Part shown: in pieces, positions 6,840 to 13,168 of the stretch
Layout: each line of letters opens with the position of its first letter
Numbering within the stretch: position 1 is the stretch's first letter
From: Dehalococcoidales bacterium
GTDB taxonomy: Bacteria > Chloroflexota > Dehalococcoidia > Dehalococcoidales > ARS1013
Direction of reading: 5' to 3'
Assembly: GCA_030672225.1 (NCBI GenBank)
Contig: DAOVGW010000001.1
Span: 1 to 15,368 of the forward strand
Length of the DNA stretch: 15,368 nucleotides
Notes under the pieces: generated by a model
What the model was told of the DNA's origin: nothing
What the model saw: only the letters and a program-made list of their open reading frames with translations
Databases searched by the model: none
Made by a program: the position numbers and the translations under genes

Positions 6840-7841
6840 TTATAGATCCCAAAAGCTTCTTAGCTCTCTGAAGTCAATCAGGCCACTCATGGCTTTATTA
6901 GTCACATTTATACCAGCCTCAACTGCTGCCGCCACCGGGTTTAGCCCACCAATAAGCACCAGCCCGATTTTACTAAGTCCGACTGGCACTTCACACAGCG
7001 GTTTGCCAGCTTCCCCCACTATGGCCAAACCATCAATACCAGCTTCTTTCAGTTTACCAATCACCACCTCGGCCACAGGCAGACACACAGCCGGAATCTC
7101 ACGAAAGTTAGCCGCTATCTTGCCATCGCCATATTTTATTACTTCAGTGACACTGGTCATCCGGCTGGCTATAAATATCTCTGAGGGGTCCAGAGAGGAG
7201 CCAGTGTAGTCTATAAGCTCGGTAAATCGCCATGGTTTATGATTTCGGAGTTGTAGGATGCCACCAAACCGGGAGTCCATCGGGATGCCCGCCTTGAACA
7301 GCGTCCCGTTAATGACAATGCTACACACAGTAGCCAAACCTATACTCCCTTCCGGTACCAGCATACCACCCAGCCTCTCCCTCTCTGAAGCTACCGCCAC
7401 TAGGTCACTGACCCGTAGTCCGGCCCTGAAGGCACCTCTCATTGCCTTAAGAGCCGACCTAAACTTCTCTTTGGGAAACAGGGAGATATTGATGGGGACC
7501 TTGCCGACGCGCTTGGCCGGGTCAAATGAGGTCTGGTAGGCAAGGAGTTCTATCTTATCAATGACAAAGCCTACCTTGTCGGCAACCATGGCGTTCTCCA
7601 ACTCTTCAAACCCTAGCTGAGTAATAACCCGGCCATCTCGCTGGCTTACCTTATGGGTGAGACCTCGTTCATCCAGTAGTCTCAGGTGGTACCTTACTGC
7701 CCTTTCTGACAGTTCAATCCCATGGTCATCCTTCAGCTGGCGAGCAATAACTTTGCTCCCGACCGCTCTCTGAGAGTTGCCCAGAATCCGCAGAATGGCT
7801 ATCTTTTCTCTCTCTACCTCACGACTTCCTTGACCTACCAC
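6840..7841 (-). CDS. NrpR-type transcriptional regulator (winged helix plus DUF128 domain)
   Basis: This protein of about 333 residues has an N-terminal winged-helix domain (about 10-85): EREKIAILRILGN, GSKVIARQL, ELSERAVRYHLRLLDERGL. One DUF128/NRD effector domain follows, with motifs such as GMLVPEGSIGLATVCSI, DSRFGGILQL, REIPAVCLP, GLAIVGEAGKPLCEVPVG and GLNPVAAAVEAGI. NrpR represses nitrogen genes in methanogens and senses 2-oxoglutarate. In bacteria the targets are mostly unknown, so a nitrogen role here is only an analogy. Two GTG starts compete. The one at 7839-7841 has GAGGAG at 8-nt spacing and is preferred. The one at 7848-7850 overlaps the GAGGAG and would add three residues. It has its own strong promoter, with a candidate self-operator. 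Confidence 0.87.
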   Translation of the reverse strand: MVGQGSREVEREKIAILRILGNSQRAVGSKVIARQLKDDHGIELSERAVRYHLRLLDERGLTHKVSQRDGRVITQLGFEELENAMVADKVGFVIDKIELLAYQTSFDPAKRVGKVPINISLFPKEKFRSALKAMRGAFRAGLRVSDLVAVASERERLGGMLVPEGSIGLATVCSIVINGTLFKAGIPMDSRFGGILQLRNHKPWRFTELIDYTGSSLDPSEIFIASRMTSVTEVIKYGDGKIAANFREIPAVCLPVAEVVIGKLKEAGIDGLAIVGEAGKPLCEVPVGLSKIGLVLIGGLNPVAAAVEAGINVTNKAMSGLIDFRELRSFWDL

Positions 7842-7875
7842 GCCTCTCACTCCTCAACCATAATATAAATTAATC

Positions 7876-7889
7876 GGCAACTATGTGCC
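7876..7889. promoter_or_regulatory. GGCA-N6-TGCC inverted repeat, candidate NrpR-type operator
   Basis: Exact 4-bp arms GGCA and TGCC are separated by 6 bp. The site begins 2 bp downstream of the -10 box of the regulator's promoter, where transcription should start. Archaeal NrpR operators share this geometry (GGAA-N6-TTCC, GGTA-N6-TACC), so this is a plausible autoregulatory site. Confidence 0.5.
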
Positions 7890-7891
7890 AT

Positions 7892-7920
7892 ATTATAATC
7901 ATCACTTACTTTCATGTCAA
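7892..7920 (-). promoter_or_regulatory. Consensus sigma70 promoter of the NrpR-type gene
   Basis: The minus strand carries TTGACA (7915-7920), a 17-bp spacer and TATAAT (7892-7897), matching the consensus in every position. It lies about 50 bp upstream of the preferred start codon. Such a strong promoter suggests the gene needs a repressor to hold it down. Confidence 0.8.
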
Positions 7921-8078
7921 TCTAATATTTTCTAAGTTGTTGCGATTTATTTCCTCATATTAGGCACCGTCACTACTGCACTACTGTAAGAACCCTCCCC
8001 TTTGTCCTTCTGACGGCAAGATATCTATTGCCCTGTAGCCAAATATGGTGCTAAAATCAGCCAGAGGAGAATAGCTCG

Positions 8079-8363
8079 GTGTTAAGTGGCAAAGGTAGTA
8101 ACAATAAACCACTGGTAGCGGATGAGATACACCTGCGCCGCCTCACCATAGATGAAGCACTTCTCAAGCTGGACGAATACCTAAATGATGCCTTCATGGC
8201 TGGCCTAGCCCGGGTCAGGGTAATACACGGTAAGGGGACAGGAACCCTGCGCCAGGCTGTCAGGGAGCAGCTAGCAAGACACTCGCTGGTCAAGTCACAC
8301 CAACCCGGTGGTTATGGAGAGGGAGGGGATGGGGTTACCATAGTATACCTTGTCCTAAAATAA
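8079..8363 (+). CDS. Stand-alone Smr (small MutS-related) domain protein
   Basis: The 94 residues are almost only an Smr domain. The DEIHLRRLTIDEALLKLDEY stretch holds H18, equivalent to the LDxH motif. HGKGTGTLRQAVREQL follows, with the HGKGTG signature at 50-55, and the domain ends in EGGDGVTIVYL. This arrangement matches the C-terminal nuclease and DNA-binding domain of MutS2, but the MutS and ATPase parts are absent. It may be an independent small Smr protein or the surviving tail of a split mutS2. The start is GTG at 8079 with AGAGGAGA about 9 nt upstream, and a TAG in frame just before. The domain in other proteins nicks branched DNA or cuts RNA; its role here is unknown. Confidence 0.85.
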   Translation: MLSGKGSNNKPLVADEIHLRRLTIDEALLKLDEYLNDAFMAGLARVRVIHGKGTGTLRQAVREQLARHSLVKSHQPGGYGEGGDGVTIVYLVLK

Positions 8364-8406
8364 TCGCCAGTTCACTAGACAGTGGGAAAGTTTGAGAGAG
8401 GCGAAG

Positions 8407-8470
8407 CCCCTCTTCTTTAAAGGAGAGGGGGATAAAGCGGGTTCCCAGGAAAATCGAAGATTTTTCTGGG
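8407..8470. repeat. Double-palindrome intergenic repeat
   Basis: Two adjacent palindromes lie here. Positions 8407-8430 form a 24-bp near-perfect palindrome (CCCCTCTTCTTT/AAAGGAGAGGGG, one mismatched pair). Positions 8444-8470 form a 12-bp hairpin (CCCAGGAAAATC / GATTTTTCTGGG, one G-T pair) with a GAA loop. Nearby TTTAAAGGAGAGGGG and TTTAAAGGGGGTGAGG also resemble each other. It reads like an interspersed REP or MITE-type element between the Smr gene and tRNA-His. No gene is seen in 8364-8511. Confidence 0.5.
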
Positions 8471-8511
8471 TGTTTAAAGGGGGTGAGGTTAATAAACAAT
8501 CCCTCAACACA

Positions 8512-8541
8512 TTGAAAGAGCAAGAGTTTTTCGGCTATAAT
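8512..8541 (+). promoter_or_regulatory. Promoter of tRNA-His
   Basis: TTGAAA (8512-8517), an 18-bp spacer and a perfect TATAAT (8536-8541) lie 13 bp upstream of the tRNA-His 5' end. Confidence 0.6.
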
Positions 8542-8554
8542 AGCTATATCCTAT

Positions 8555-8632
8555 GGTGAGTGTAGCCTAGCGGTCTAAGGCACCAGGTTGTGGCCCTGGA
8601 GATCGAGGGTTCAAATCCCTCCACTCACCCCA
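8555..8632 (+). tRNA. tRNA-His (GTG)
   Basis: The acceptor stem pairs GTGAGTG (8556-8562) with CACTCAC (8622-8628). The extra G-1 at 8555 faces C73 at 8629, the identity mark of tRNA-His. CCA is encoded at 8630-8632. The anticodon arm is CCAGG/CCTGG with loop TTGTGGC, anticodon GTG at 8590-8592. The T arm GAGGG/CCCTC has loop TTCAAAT. All arms are intact. Confidence 0.95.
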
Positions 8633-8703
8633 GTCGCTTGGTTCACTTACCACTCAATACCAATGGGGCATGGTCAAAGATTGACGGTTTTTAGCCATTC
8701 TAG

Positions 8704-8760
8704 GCGCCTGTAGCTCAGCGGACAGAGCATCGGTCTTCGGATCTGGCGTTAGGCGTCCCA
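8704..8760 (+). pseudogene. tRNA-Arg (TCG)-like gene lacking the T arm
   Basis: The 5' half is a good tRNA-Arg: acceptor strand GCGCCTG, TA linker, D arm GCTC/GAGC with AGCGGACA loop, then TCGGT and anticodon loop CTTCGGA (anticodon TCG). After that, TCTGG replaces the expected anticodon-stem strand and no T arm follows. Seven bases later TAGGCGT (8750-8756) can pair with GCGCCTG using two G-U pairs, and is followed by C and CCA (8757-8760). The result is a molecule of 57 nt. The most likely reading is a deletion- or insertion-damaged tRNA pseudogene. The 3' pairing may be partly a chance match, because it overlaps a short tandem repeat. Confidence 0.6.
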
Positions 8761-8793
8761 AACAGTGGTTTTACGTCCAGAATAGTGTTTTTG
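8754..8793. repeat. Two 20-bp imperfect tandem repeats
   Basis: Unit 1 (8754-8773) and unit 2 (8774-8793) share CGTCC, then AA, AGTG and TTTT, with 15 of 20 positions identical. Such short iterated sequences occur at the ends of some insertion sequences, for example IS21-like ends. They begin inside the 3' end of the broken tRNA-Arg. TTAGGCG (8749-8755) and CGCCTAA (8801-8807) also form an inverted repeat around them. No transposase frame is seen, so this may be an element end left as a scar. The stretch 8633-8867 otherwise holds no gene I can support. Confidence 0.35.
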
Positions 8794-8867
8794 AATTAGT
8801 CGCCTAAAACCCTTCATCTTATTATGGGGATGACAGCACCAGAGAGAATGTGAAGGGAGAGATAGTA

Positions 8868-8896
8868 TTGACAAGCTTTGCCACTGTGCGTAGTAT
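8868..8896 (+). promoter_or_regulatory. Promoter of the two-helix membrane protein gene
   Basis: TTGACA (8868-8873), a 17-bp spacer and TAGTAT (8891-8896) form a near-consensus plus-strand promoter about 100 bp upstream of the gene. Confidence 0.5.
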
Positions 8897-8996
8897 TGGT
8901 AAAACATTCTTGTAGAGTTAACCCTGTCCGAGGTCAACGGATTTGGTAGGACTCATTTTCTGAGGAGGTGGTGCCATATAATCTTTAAGAGTATGG

Positions 8997-9551
8997 ATGG
9001 GGACTACCAAATTTAGTAAGAAAGGAAACGAGAAAAAAATGGGTTTTGCACGCTGGTTAGGACTTATTGTGATGATTTTTGGTGTTGTTGGTTTGGTTTT
9101 TGGCATTATATTTGTAGCCCAAGCTGGGACTATAAAAAGCGAAGGGGTAGCTCGCTGGGAGACTGGGGTAGCTGATGCGCAGGCCGGGCTAGCCGGGGCC
9201 CAGGGAGCAGTGATAGGTTTAGAGGCTGCCTTAGCTGGGGTAGACGCTGCCCTGGCAGGGGTAGCAGCAATAGACCCTGGGGTTACTGTTACTGCTTCGC
9301 CACCCGCACCTGAGACTGCAGCAGGAGCTTATTTACTGGCATCGAAAGGTACGCTGGAGGGCGGCAAGGCTGCCGCTGAGGGCTCTGTAGCGACAGCTCA
9401 GGGAATGGTGCGTGTGTGTGAGGGATCCCTATCTACGACTCAGGGCCTTGTTACCTTTGTTAATTCCGTGGGAATCGTAAGCATTATTCTAGGTCTCGGT
9501 CTTCTGCTGACTGGCTCGGTGCTAACCAGAAATAGGCATTCCCTTCAATAG
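8997..9551 (+). CDS. Ala/Gly-rich membrane protein with two transmembrane helices
   Basis: I do not recognise this 184-residue protein. Helix 1 spans about 20-42 (LGLIVMIFGVVGLVFGIIF) and helix 2 about 155-177 (GIVSIILGLGLLLTGSVL). Between them lies a soluble segment of about 110 residues, very rich in Ala and Gly, with quasi-repeats AQAGLAGAQGAV, LEAALAGVDAALAGVAA and GTLEGGKAAAEGSVATAQG, likely long helices or a coiled coil. The middle has a Pro-rich break (ASPPAPET). The ends are basic and short. It probably sits in the cytoplasmic membrane with an exposed helical loop. The start could be the ATG at 8997 or the one at 9039 (KKMGFARW), and neither has a strong Shine-Dalgarno. Its last 20 or so codons overlap, on the other strand, a decayed ATPase frame, so its C-terminus may have formed at a recombination junction. 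Confidence 0.65.
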   Translation: MGTTKFSKKGNEKKMGFARWLGLIVMIFGVVGLVFGIIFVAQAGTIKSEGVARWETGVADAQAGLAGAQGAVIGLEAALAGVDAALAGVAAIDPGVTVTASPPAPETAAGAYLLASKGTLEGGKAAAEGSVATAQGMVRVCEGSLSTTQGLVTFVNSVGIVSIILGLGLLLTGSVLTRNRHSLQ

Positions 9552-9817
9552 GCTCGTTTAATATATATGATAGGATATCATCTGAGAAATGAGCGTTGTT
9601 ACGCTTTAGGGCATCTAAGGTCTACACTTGAAACTAGGTGTAGGGCGAAGAAGTTGTCGCCTTGACTGAGAAGCTGGTCAGAAATGGCACCAGGTTGCTG
9701 TGTTACGATGATAGCCCCCAAATTGTATTTTCGCCCCTCTTCTACCCATTCAACAAACGGGCTTTCTTCCCTTTTCATCTTCTCCGATGAAAGAACATTC
9801 TGGGCAGCCTCTTCTGG
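9484..9817 (-). pseudogene. Decayed HerA/DUF87-type ATPase fragment
   Basis: The minus-strand frame from about 9817 reads EEAAQNVLSSEKMKREESPF, then EWVEEGRKYNLGAIIVTQQP and AISDQLLSQGDNFFALHL. This matches the Walker B to sensor region of HerA/DUF87 P-loop ATPases, where a DEAHN-like motif is followed by GRKYNLG and VTQxP. The Walker A half is missing. After SVDLR an extra base near 9611-9613 shifts the frame: one frame stops at 9599, while the other continues as ALKRNNAHFSDDILSYIL, NEPIEGNAYFWLAPSQ and stops at 9484. So it is truncated at both ends and frameshifted. Such ATPases are frequent on mobile and accessory islands. Upstream it meets a tmRNA 3' fragment. Confidence 0.75.
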
Positions 9818-9849
9818 ACGGGGAGTTCGACTCTCCCTCGTCTCCACCA
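9812..9849 (+). ncRNA. tmRNA (ssrA) 3'-end fragment, probable attachment-site remnant
   Basis: The plus strand reads TTCTGGACG, GGGAGTTCGACTCTCCC, TCGTCTCCACCA. GGACG, a T stem with TTCGACT loop, and an acceptor strand CGTCTCC followed by ACCA are the typical end of bacterial tmRNA. The T stem seems one base pair longer than usual. No tmRNA 5' half (a GGAGACG start) or tag-coding region lies to the left within the window, so this is only the end of the gene. Integrases of islands often use the ssrA 3' end and leave such a copy behind. It ends 11 bp from the selB stop. Confidence 0.65.
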
Positions 9850-9860
9850 AAAATTATGCC

Positions 9861-11747
9861 TCATCCCGGCTTTTTAGCCAAGACCCTCACATTTCCCTCT
9901 CGCCGGGTAATCCTCTCCCTGTCCAGGTGGCTCAGCAGCGGGATGGTATATTTTCGGCTAAAGCCAAAAAGAGAATGCAGGTCTTGAATAGCGATTGAGC
10001 CATTCTTTTCAAGGAATTTGACGATTCCATCTTTAACACTTTGGTAATGCTTCTGCTCAAATAAAATCCCTTCGGCCAGCTCAACCAGCATCTTCTGCTG
10101 GCACATGAAGCGAACTATAGCCTCACTACCCTGTATCTGGGCGGCTAATTCTTTCTTGGTCGGCGGGCTGCTATGACTCCTGTCAAACAGTTCCATTATC
10201 TTTGTAACTAACACCCCTTGTCCACGAGATAGCTCTAGCTTATGCGTGGATAAAGCGATGGTATCTCCCTCACGGAGTATCTTCCCGGCACTAGTTAAAG
10301 CGGTAACCAAATAATTAAATGCCTCTTTAGGCAAAGCCAGGTGACTCTGCAGCTCTGCCTGAGATAGCCCCTTCCTTAACGGGTTGAGTGAATGTTCTTT
10401 GCCTAAGATATCCAGAAATTTATCAGTCTGTTCCTGCCAGTATCCTAAATCAATCACATAATAACTGGTGGCGATAAGCCTACCTTGTCCCTCAAGTTGT
10501 TCTGTCCGCTCGGCTATCTCTGCTGATGAATAGCAGATGGCTGCCAAAAGCCCGTCTCTCTCGATATGCCTGTTTTTTTCCAATCCGGTTAAGATTAGTT
10601 CTCCCAGATCAAGATTTTTTCTTCTCTTAAGGAAATGTACCGCCCTATCGGTATCTCTCAATTTGTGTCTAGCAGCAAATGGGTCAAGTACAACCCCACC
10701 CCCGATAGTCTCGGTTGGCGATTGCCTTCTAATAATAAAGTGCTCCCCGATATACGTGTTGACCTTCTGGTCAAAGCGAAGTTGAGCAAAGGCAGACTCA
10801 GCCGGTTGGATGGCTTTTGTGCCGAAGAGTATTATTCTGCCCAGAAGTTCTCGCGTCTCAAAATAGACCAGGAGTTCAGTATTACTTTTCAGAGGTCTTT
10901 CCAGCTGTGGTATCAGTCTTATCTCAACATCAATAATTCTACTTGTCTTGATCTGCTTCCCCGCTGCCAAGACAATATCGCCTCGCTTAATATTATCCTT
11001 CTTGATACCGGTCACGTTAAGGGCTACTCTGCTTCCTGGCTGTGCCTTGCCTATTTGCTGCTTATGGCTCTCAATAGCCCGAATATGGGCTGGTAAGTTG
11101 CCAGGGGAGATAATCACGTCGTCACCAGAGGAGAGGGAACCATTAATAAGCGTCCCAGTTACTACCACCCCACTACCCTTCATAGTAAAGACACGGTCTA
11201 CCGGTAAGCGTGGTTTGCCAATATCTTTTCTAGGAGTTACCTTAAGAACCAATTGGTTAATGGCTTCTTTTAGCTCTTTAATGCCGGTGCCATCTTTACT
11301 GCTAACTCTTATTATTGGGGCATCATGTAAGCTGGTATTGGCTATTCTTTCACTTATATCCTTCTCCACCAGTGCCAACCAATCAGGGTCATCTATCAGG
11401 TCGACTTTGGTTAGAGCAACAATGCCATGTTTTATGCCGAGAAGGTCTAGAATCTGTACATGTTCCTCTGTCTGCGGCATCCAGCCATCATCGGCAGCAA
11501 TAACCAAAAGGGCGGCATCAATGCCGCTTAAGCCGGGGACTACATTCCTGACAAAGTGTTCATGCCCGGGGACATCAACAATGCTTACCATCTCCCCCGG
11601 GGCTACTTGAAGCCAGGCAAAACCCAGGTCAATGGTCATGCCGCGTCTTTTCTCTTCGGGCAATCTATCGGGGTCTATTGAGGTCAGCGCCTTGACAAGG
11701 CTAGACTTGCCATGGTCAATATGACCGGCAGTGCCAATGGTTAACAT
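9861..11747 (-). CDS. selB: Selenocysteine-specific elongation factor SelB
   Basis: The protein has 628 residues. The N-terminal GTPase domain has G1 GHIDHGKS (8-15), RGMTIDLGF (switch I, 35-43), G3 DVPGHE (58-63), G4 TKVD (113-116) and G5 VSSKDG. EF-Tu-like beta-barrel domains follow, with VDRVFTMKGSGVVVTGTL, and then four winged-helix units in the C-terminal third, the last ending SRKYTIPLLSHLDRERIT. This is the bacterial SelB design (E. coli 614 residues). It carries Sec-tRNA-Sec to ribosomes stalled at UGA beside a SECIS hairpin, which the C-terminal domain binds. The ATG is 5 bp after the selA stop with only a weak GCGGA, so translation is probably coupled to selA. Confidence 0.97.
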   Translation of the reverse strand: MLTIGTAGHIDHGKSSLVKALTSIDPDRLPEEKRRGMTIDLGFAWLQVAPGEMVSIVDVPGHEHFVRNVVPGLSGIDAALLVIAADDGWMPQTEEHVQILDLLGIKHGIVALTKVDLIDDPDWLALVEKDISERIANTSLHDAPIIRVSSKDGTGIKELKEAINQLVLKVTPRKDIGKPRLPVDRVFTMKGSGVVVTGTLINGSLSSGDDVIISPGNLPAHIRAIESHKQQIGKAQPGSRVALNVTGIKKDNIKRGDIVLAAGKQIKTSRIIDVEIRLIPQLERPLKSNTELLVYFETRELLGRIILFGTKAIQPAESAFAQLRFDQKVNTYIGEHFIIRRQSPTETIGGGVVLDPFAARHKLRDTDRAVHFLKRRKNLDLGELILTGLEKNRHIERDGLLAAICYSSAEIAERTEQLEGQGRLIATSYYVIDLGYWQEQTDKFLDILGKEHSLNPLRKGLSQAELQSHLALPKEAFNYLVTALTSAGKILREGDTIALSTHKLELSRGQGVLVTKIMELFDRSHSSPPTKKELAAQIQGSEAIVRFMCQQKMLVELAEGILFEQKHYQSVKDGIVKFLEKNGSIAIQDLHSLFGFSRKYTIPLLSHLDRERITRREGNVRVLAKKPG

Positions 11748-11752
11748 CGCTA

Positions 11753-13168
11753 CTATTCCGCTTGAGCTATCACGCGCTTGACTACTTCAACCAAGGTATC
11801 ATCCAGGGGTGGCATAACAGTGCGCATATCAATGAGTAAATATTTACCCTCAATCCTGCCGAGAAGCGGCGGTGTCTCGAGACGCAACCTGCCGGCAAAA
11901 TCTTCCACCGGATATGGGGGGTTGATGGCAACCAATTTGGTGGCTAAAGTCTGGTCCGGTAGCGAACCACCGCCCACCATGCTGGTGCCATCACGAACCA
12001 GTGCCGTTATCCCAGCTTGGCCAAGGCTTTTGGCCACAGATTCCGCCCGTAATGTCAACTCTTCAACTTTACAGGCTATCATCTGCCAGACTGGAATCTT
12101 TGCCACCGCCTCTTTCTTCAAGTAGTGCCGCAGAGTAGCCTCCAGTGCCACAGCCGACATCTTATCAATACGTACCACTCGCATCAGCGAGTGTCGGCGC
12201 AGCCTGTCAAGATAAGACTTTCTACCCAGTATAATCCCTGACTGGGGCCCGCCCAGTAGCTTATCACCACTGAAGCAGACTAAATCAGCCCCACTAGCAA
12301 CCGCCTCCTGCACCATCGGCTCGTGCTCCAGCATGAAGCTTTCTGTATTAAGTAGTGCCCCACTACCCAGGTCATATACTGCCGGCAGACCATGTTTCTC
12401 CCCCAGGGCTTTTAGCTCTGAGGTGCTGACTTGATGAGTAAAGCCTCTCATGGCAAAATTACTCCGGTGAACCTTGAGCAGTAAAGCGGTCTTATCATTA
12501 ATGGCTTCTTCATAATCGTAGGCAAAGGTCTTGTTGGTGGTGCCCACTTCCTTGAGGCAAACACCGCTGAGCTTCAGGATTTCAGGCAGACGAAAGCCGC
12601 CGCCAATCTGCACCAGTTCCCCCCGCGATACGATAACCTCTTTATCCCAGGCCAGCACGGCAAGGATAAGAAAGACAGCGGCAGCATTATTATTGACCAG
12701 CAGCGCACTCTCAGCCCCGCTCAGGAGGCACAGCAGTTTCTCCACCCCCTGTGCCCTGACACCACGTTTGCCTGATACCAGCTCATATTCTAAGGCACAG
12801 TAGTTCCGGCTGAGGTCAACCAAGGAGCTAAGAGCCTGCTGGGATAATGGTGCTCGGCCAAGATTGGTATGCAAAATTACACCGCTGCCGTTAATTACCG
12901 GGCTTAAAAAACCGGGCCACTCCCGGGACAGGCACCGCTTGACTCTCTGGAGTATCTCAGCTTCTAGTGGGCAGGCACCACCGCCCAAAATCTGTTCACG
13001 AACTTGCGCCAAGACTGCCTGCACCGATTGGGTCACCAGTGGTCGTGAATAGCGGTCTATCTCAGCCTGAATGTCAGCGGCTTCCAAGACCTTCTCAACG
13101 GATGGGAGCTTTCGTAGCTCTTTGCTAGCCGACTCTTCTGTAGCCCGACCGCTTTTAACTCTACTCAT
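11753..13168 (-). CDS. selA: L-seryl-tRNA(Sec) selenium transferase SelA
   Basis: The protein has 471 residues (E. coli 463) and is a PLP enzyme of aminotransferase fold type I. The N-terminal helical domain (about 16-90, LRKLPSVEKVLEA) binds tRNA-Sec. The catalytic core begins at VINGSGVILHTNLGRAPLS. The PLP lysine is K303 in CFSGDKLLGGPQSG. Other family motifs are NNNAAAVFL (159-167), GGGFRLPEI and VGTTNKT. It turns Ser-tRNA-Sec into Sec-tRNA-Sec with selenophosphate. Its ATG overlaps the selD stop as ATGA, and selB starts 5 bp after its stop, so selD, selA and selB are likely one coupled operon. Confidence 0.97.
   Translation of the reverse strand: MSRVKSGRATEESASKELRKLPSVEKVLEAADIQAEIDRYSRPLVTQSVQAVLAQVREQILGGGACPLEAEILQRVKRCLSREWPGFLSPVINGSGVILHTNLGRAPLSQQALSSLVDLSRNYCALEYELVSGKRGVRAQGVEKLLCLLSGAESALLVNNNAAAVFLILAVLAWDKEVIVSRGELVQIGGGFRLPEILKLSGVCLKEVGTTNKTFAYDYEEAINDKTALLLKVHRSNFAMRGFTHQVSTSELKALGEKHGLPAVYDLGSGALLNTESFMLEHEPMVQEAVASGADLVCFSGDKLLGGPQSGIILGRKSYLDRLRRHSLMRVVRIDKMSAVALEATLRHYLKKEAVAKIPVWQMIACKVEELTLRAESVAKSLGQAGITALVRDGTSMVGGGSLPDQTLATKLVAINPPYPVEDFAGRLRLETPPLLGRIEGKYLLIDMRTVMPPLDDTLVEVVKRVIAQAE

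Noticed and set aside
8015..8032. GGCAA-N8-TTGCC repeat upstream of the Smr gene as a second NrpR-type site
   Set aside because: The arms match, but the spacing between GGCA and TGCC is 10, not 6, and there is no clear promoter next to it.
8749..8937. Minus-strand open frame of 62 codons
   Set aside because: It overlaps the broken tRNA and repeat units, and its sequence has no features of a real protein.
10948..11610. Plus-strand open frame of 220 codons opposite selB
   Set aside because: Antisense shadow of selB, with no motif and no ribosome binding site.
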